DNA from: JAFDVL01 sp031398365
Lineage (GTDB): Bacteria > Acidobacteriota > Blastocatellia > RBC074
DNA length: 7,767 bases
Assembly: GCA_031398365.1 (NCBI GenBank)
Contig: JANNND010000621.1
Location: forward strand, 1-7,767
Direction: 5' to 3'
Position numbers and translations under genes: made by a program. Shown here one piece after another: positions 6,184 through 7,767 of the stretch (positions within the stretch are counted from its first letter, which is position 1; each line of letters opens with the position of its first letter). Under the pieces are notes generated by a model. That model worked only from the letters and a program-made list of their open reading frames with translations. It was not told the DNA's origin and did not search any database.

Positions 6184-7377
6184 ATGAAAGCCAAAACCGT
6201 TATTTCCCTTCGCTTGCATCGCTTGCTGTTGGCGCTCGTGTTGCCAACTCTTTGCACAACTTTTGCCCTGGCCCAGGCGGCCACTGCCAAACAACCGGAG
6301 AGCCTTGCCGCCGCCGAGTTTTCCCGCTTAAGCCAAACCATGTCGGAAGAAGGCGGCTACTTTCGCTCAGACAATTTTACGTCCAACGAAACGGCCTACC
6401 TGACCGTGCTGGACAAGCTCAAACAGATGGGCGCGAGCGGTGGTGCTTACATTGGCGTGGGGCCGGAACAAAACTTCACGTACATTGCCAAAATTCGCCC
6501 GCGCATCGCCTTCATTATGGACATTCGCTGCCAGGCCGTGCTGCAACATCTGGTATACAAAGCCGTGTTTCACCTGACGCCAGATCGCGTGCAATTTCTC
6601 GCGCTACTGTTGAGCCGCCCGTTGCCGAAAGAAAAAGCGCCCACGCCGAATGCTGAGTTGAGTGAAATCCTCGTGTACTTCAGTCAGGCGCAGGCCGATG
6701 AAAAAGCCTACAGCACTAACCTCGCCACGATTCGTAAAACGATTCAGGAAGAGTTTTTATTCCCGCTGTCCGACAACGACCAAAAAGGCGTGGAATATAT
6801 CTACCGCACGTTTCGCAGCGATGGCTTACAGATCAGCTATCGCAGCGGTGGCAACAATCCCGGCAGCACTTTGGGCGGCAATGGCGCAGGCTTTGGCGGC
6901 GGGTTTCCGGTGCTGAAAGACCTTATTACGCAAACCGATCTGAACGGCAAACAGGGCAATTTTCTGGCGAGCAACGAGGACTTTGAGTTCGTGCGCGGGA
7001 TGCACCGCAAGAACTTAATCATTCCGGTCGTCGGTAATTTCGGCGGCTCGAAAGCGCTGGCTGCCATTGGCGAGTATCTGAAGAAAAACGGCTACACCGT
7101 GACAGTGTATTACACCTCAAACGTCGAGCAATACTTATTTGAAAATGATGTGTTCAGCGCGTGGGCGAACAACGTCCGCAAGCTGCCGCTGACCGACAAG
7201 AGCCTGTTCATTCGCTCCGCCTCCGGGCGCAATTCGCATCCGGCGCGCCTGCCCGGTCATCGTGCGGCAACGTTGTTGCAATTGATGCCAGTGTTTCTGA
7301 AAGACTTTGACGAAGGCGTGTACAAAAGCCACTTTGATTTGGTCACGACCCATTACATCGCGCCTGATAAGCCGTAG
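6184..7377 (+). CDS. Exported protein of unknown function, Rossmann-like
   Basis: This 397-residue protein begins with a Sec signal peptide (basic MKAKTVISLRLHR, hydrophobic 14-30, possible cleavage after ALA at 30 or AQA at 32). GAGG precedes ATG 6184 at an 11-base spacing. The body has a conserved-looking core: GGYFRSDNFTSNET (57-70), AYIGVGPEQNFTYIAKIRP (88-106) and IAFIMDIR (108-115). The strand-glycine loop followed by a strand ending in D113 resembles the nucleotide-binding start of a SAM-methyltransferase-type Rossmann fold. I recall a hypothetical family with this pattern (LIC_10091-like), but this is recalled, not checked. A Gly-rich loop (222-240) and a second strand set (NLIIPVVGNFGGSKAL, 277-292; YTVTVYYTSNVEQYLF, 304-319) follow. 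Only C116 remains after signal removal. No enzyme activity is assigned. It is divergent from dsbD and probably monocistronic. Confidence 0.75.
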   Translation: MKAKTVISLRLHRLLLALVLPTLCTTFALAQAATAKQPESLAAAEFSRLSQTMSEEGGYFRSDNFTSNETAYLTVLDKLKQMGASGGAYIGVGPEQNFTYIAKIRPRIAFIMDIRCQAVLQHLVYKAVFHLTPDRVQFLALLLSRPLPKEKAPTPNAELSEILVYFSQAQADEKAYSTNLATIRKTIQEEFLFPLSDNDQKGVEYIYRTFRSDGLQISYRSGGNNPGSTLGGNGAGFGGGFPVLKDLITQTDLNGKQGNFLASNEDFEFVRGMHRKNLIIPVVGNFGGSKALAAIGEYLKKNGYTVTVYYTSNVEQYLFENDVFSAWANNVRKLPLTDKSLFIRSASGRNSHPARLPGHRAATLLQLMPVFLKDFDEGVYKSHFDLVTTHYIAPDKP

Positions 7378-7423
7378 GGCCTTCGCATTGCTCACGGCAC
7401 GCGCGCAGATGTATGCTGGCTGC

Positions 7424-7430
7424 AAAGAGG
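7424..7430 (+). promoter_or_regulatory. Ribosome binding site of the UPF0175 gene
   Basis: AAAGAGG ends seven bases before ATG 7438. Upstream TTGCTC (7388-7393) and TATGCT (7412-7417), 18 bases apart, could be a weak promoter starting RNA near 7424. The 60-bp gap after the previous gene shows no clear operator palindrome. Confidence 0.6.
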
Positions 7431-7437
7431 TATCAAG

Positions 7438-7719
7438 ATGGTACAGGTAAGTATCACACTCCCGGAAAATATCGCGGCGGCGATTCGCAACGGCTCAACT
7501 GAACCGCTTGATCGGCGGCTCTTAGAGCTTTCTGCCATTCAAGCGCACGAGTCCGACCTCATCACTGAGCGTGAGGTTATGGAAATGCTCGGATTTGAAG
7601 ATCGAGAAGAACTATATGCCTTTTTCAAGCGGTACGATGTGCGCAGTAAATACACGACCGAAGACTTTGAAAGAGAAGGCGCAGCCCTCGCCGCACTATT
7701 GAAGAAACACGGCAAATGA
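7438..7719 (+). CDS. UPF0175 family antitoxin-like protein
   Basis: This 93-residue protein fits the UPF0175 family, small proteins that commonly accompany PIN-domain (DUF3368) proteins and are regarded as their antitoxins. It starts with VQVSITLPENIAAAI (2-16), followed by a helical ELSAIQAHESD segment. A predicted helix-turn-helix lies at about 42-68 (ITEREVMEMLGF, then EELYAFFKRYDV), and the family-typical Y-T-E-D motif is at 72-76 (YTTED) before an acidic-basic tail. The helix-turn-helix suggests DNA binding and autoregulation, as in other antitoxins; the C-terminal part would then hold the toxin. Both roles are inferred from the family. The TGA stop overlaps the ATG of the next gene (ATGA), indicating translational coupling. 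Confidence 0.82.
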   Translation: MVQVSITLPENIAAAIRNGSTEPLDRRLLELSAIQAHESDLITEREVMEMLGFEDREELYAFFKRYDVRSKYTTEDFEREGAALAALLKKHGK

Positions 7720-7767
7720 TCATTGTCTCGGATACAACCCCGTTACGATATTTGATCGAAATCGAAG
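7716..7767 (+). CDS. PIN-domain (DUF3368-like) toxin, N-terminal fragment
   Basis: The frame opens with the ATG of ATGA and runs off the right edge after 17 codons. The peptide MIIVSDTTPLRYLIEIE is the standard opening of DUF3368 PIN proteins: a first strand ending in D6, one of the acidic metal ligands, then T/S-P-L and a helix. PIN toxins are RNases that cut tRNA, rRNA or mRNA when not bound by the antitoxin. The remaining acidic residues are outside the window, so intactness cannot be judged. The four-base overlap with the UPF0175 gene matches a toxin-antitoxin operon with the antitoxin first. Confidence 0.72.
   Translation, partial: MIIVSDTTPLRYLIEIE

Overview
This window looks like ordinary chromosome from a mid-GC, Gram-negative-type bacterium. 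Evidence for an outer-membrane or periplasm-type envelope is a full-length DsbD and an exported protein. The mix of a Uma2 protein, an UPF0175/PIN pair, a DsbD with a Pro/Ser linker and dispersed CACGAATT-type inverted repeats recalls Acidobacteriota such as Blastocatellia. That placement is an impression from gene content; no marker gene here proves it.

Layout. Bases 1-354 (+) are the C-terminal part of a PPK2-type polyphosphate kinase. Its stop codon abuts a 133-bp inverted-repeat element (355-487). A strong hairpin (495-517) follows, placed to terminate both the kinase and an initiator tRNA-fMet on the opposite strand (529-602, promoter 619-647). A PhyH-type Fe(II)/2-oxoglutarate dioxygenase (+, from 688) converges with a four-gene minus-strand run that ends 4 bp away. 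Read 5' to 3' on the minus strand, that run is dsbD (6003-3967), a second copy of the inverted-repeat element (3962-3833), yceH (3820-3143), a Uma2-family nuclease-like gene (3124-2438) and an EamA/DMT transporter (2410-1499). The last three are 18 and 27 bp apart and are probably co-transcribed. Divergent from dsbD is a secreted protein of unknown function (6184-7377, +). The window closes with an UPF0175 antitoxin-like gene and the first 17 codons of its probable PIN-domain toxin, overlapping by ATGA. No stretch over 300 bases lacks a gene.

How the parts relate. DsbD carries electrons across the inner membrane, and all six expected cysteines are present. The exported neighbour has only one cysteine after signal removal, so it is not an obvious disulfide client. 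No single pathway unites the window. The features most worth a second look are the two inverted-repeat elements, each placed directly behind a stop codon and one supplying a decoy GTG start for yceH. Next are the exported protein with a Rossmann/methyltransferase-like look, the possible hairpin at the dsbD ribosome binding site, and the toxin-antitoxin pair cut by the window edge. I do not see convincing evidence of a new multi-gene system.
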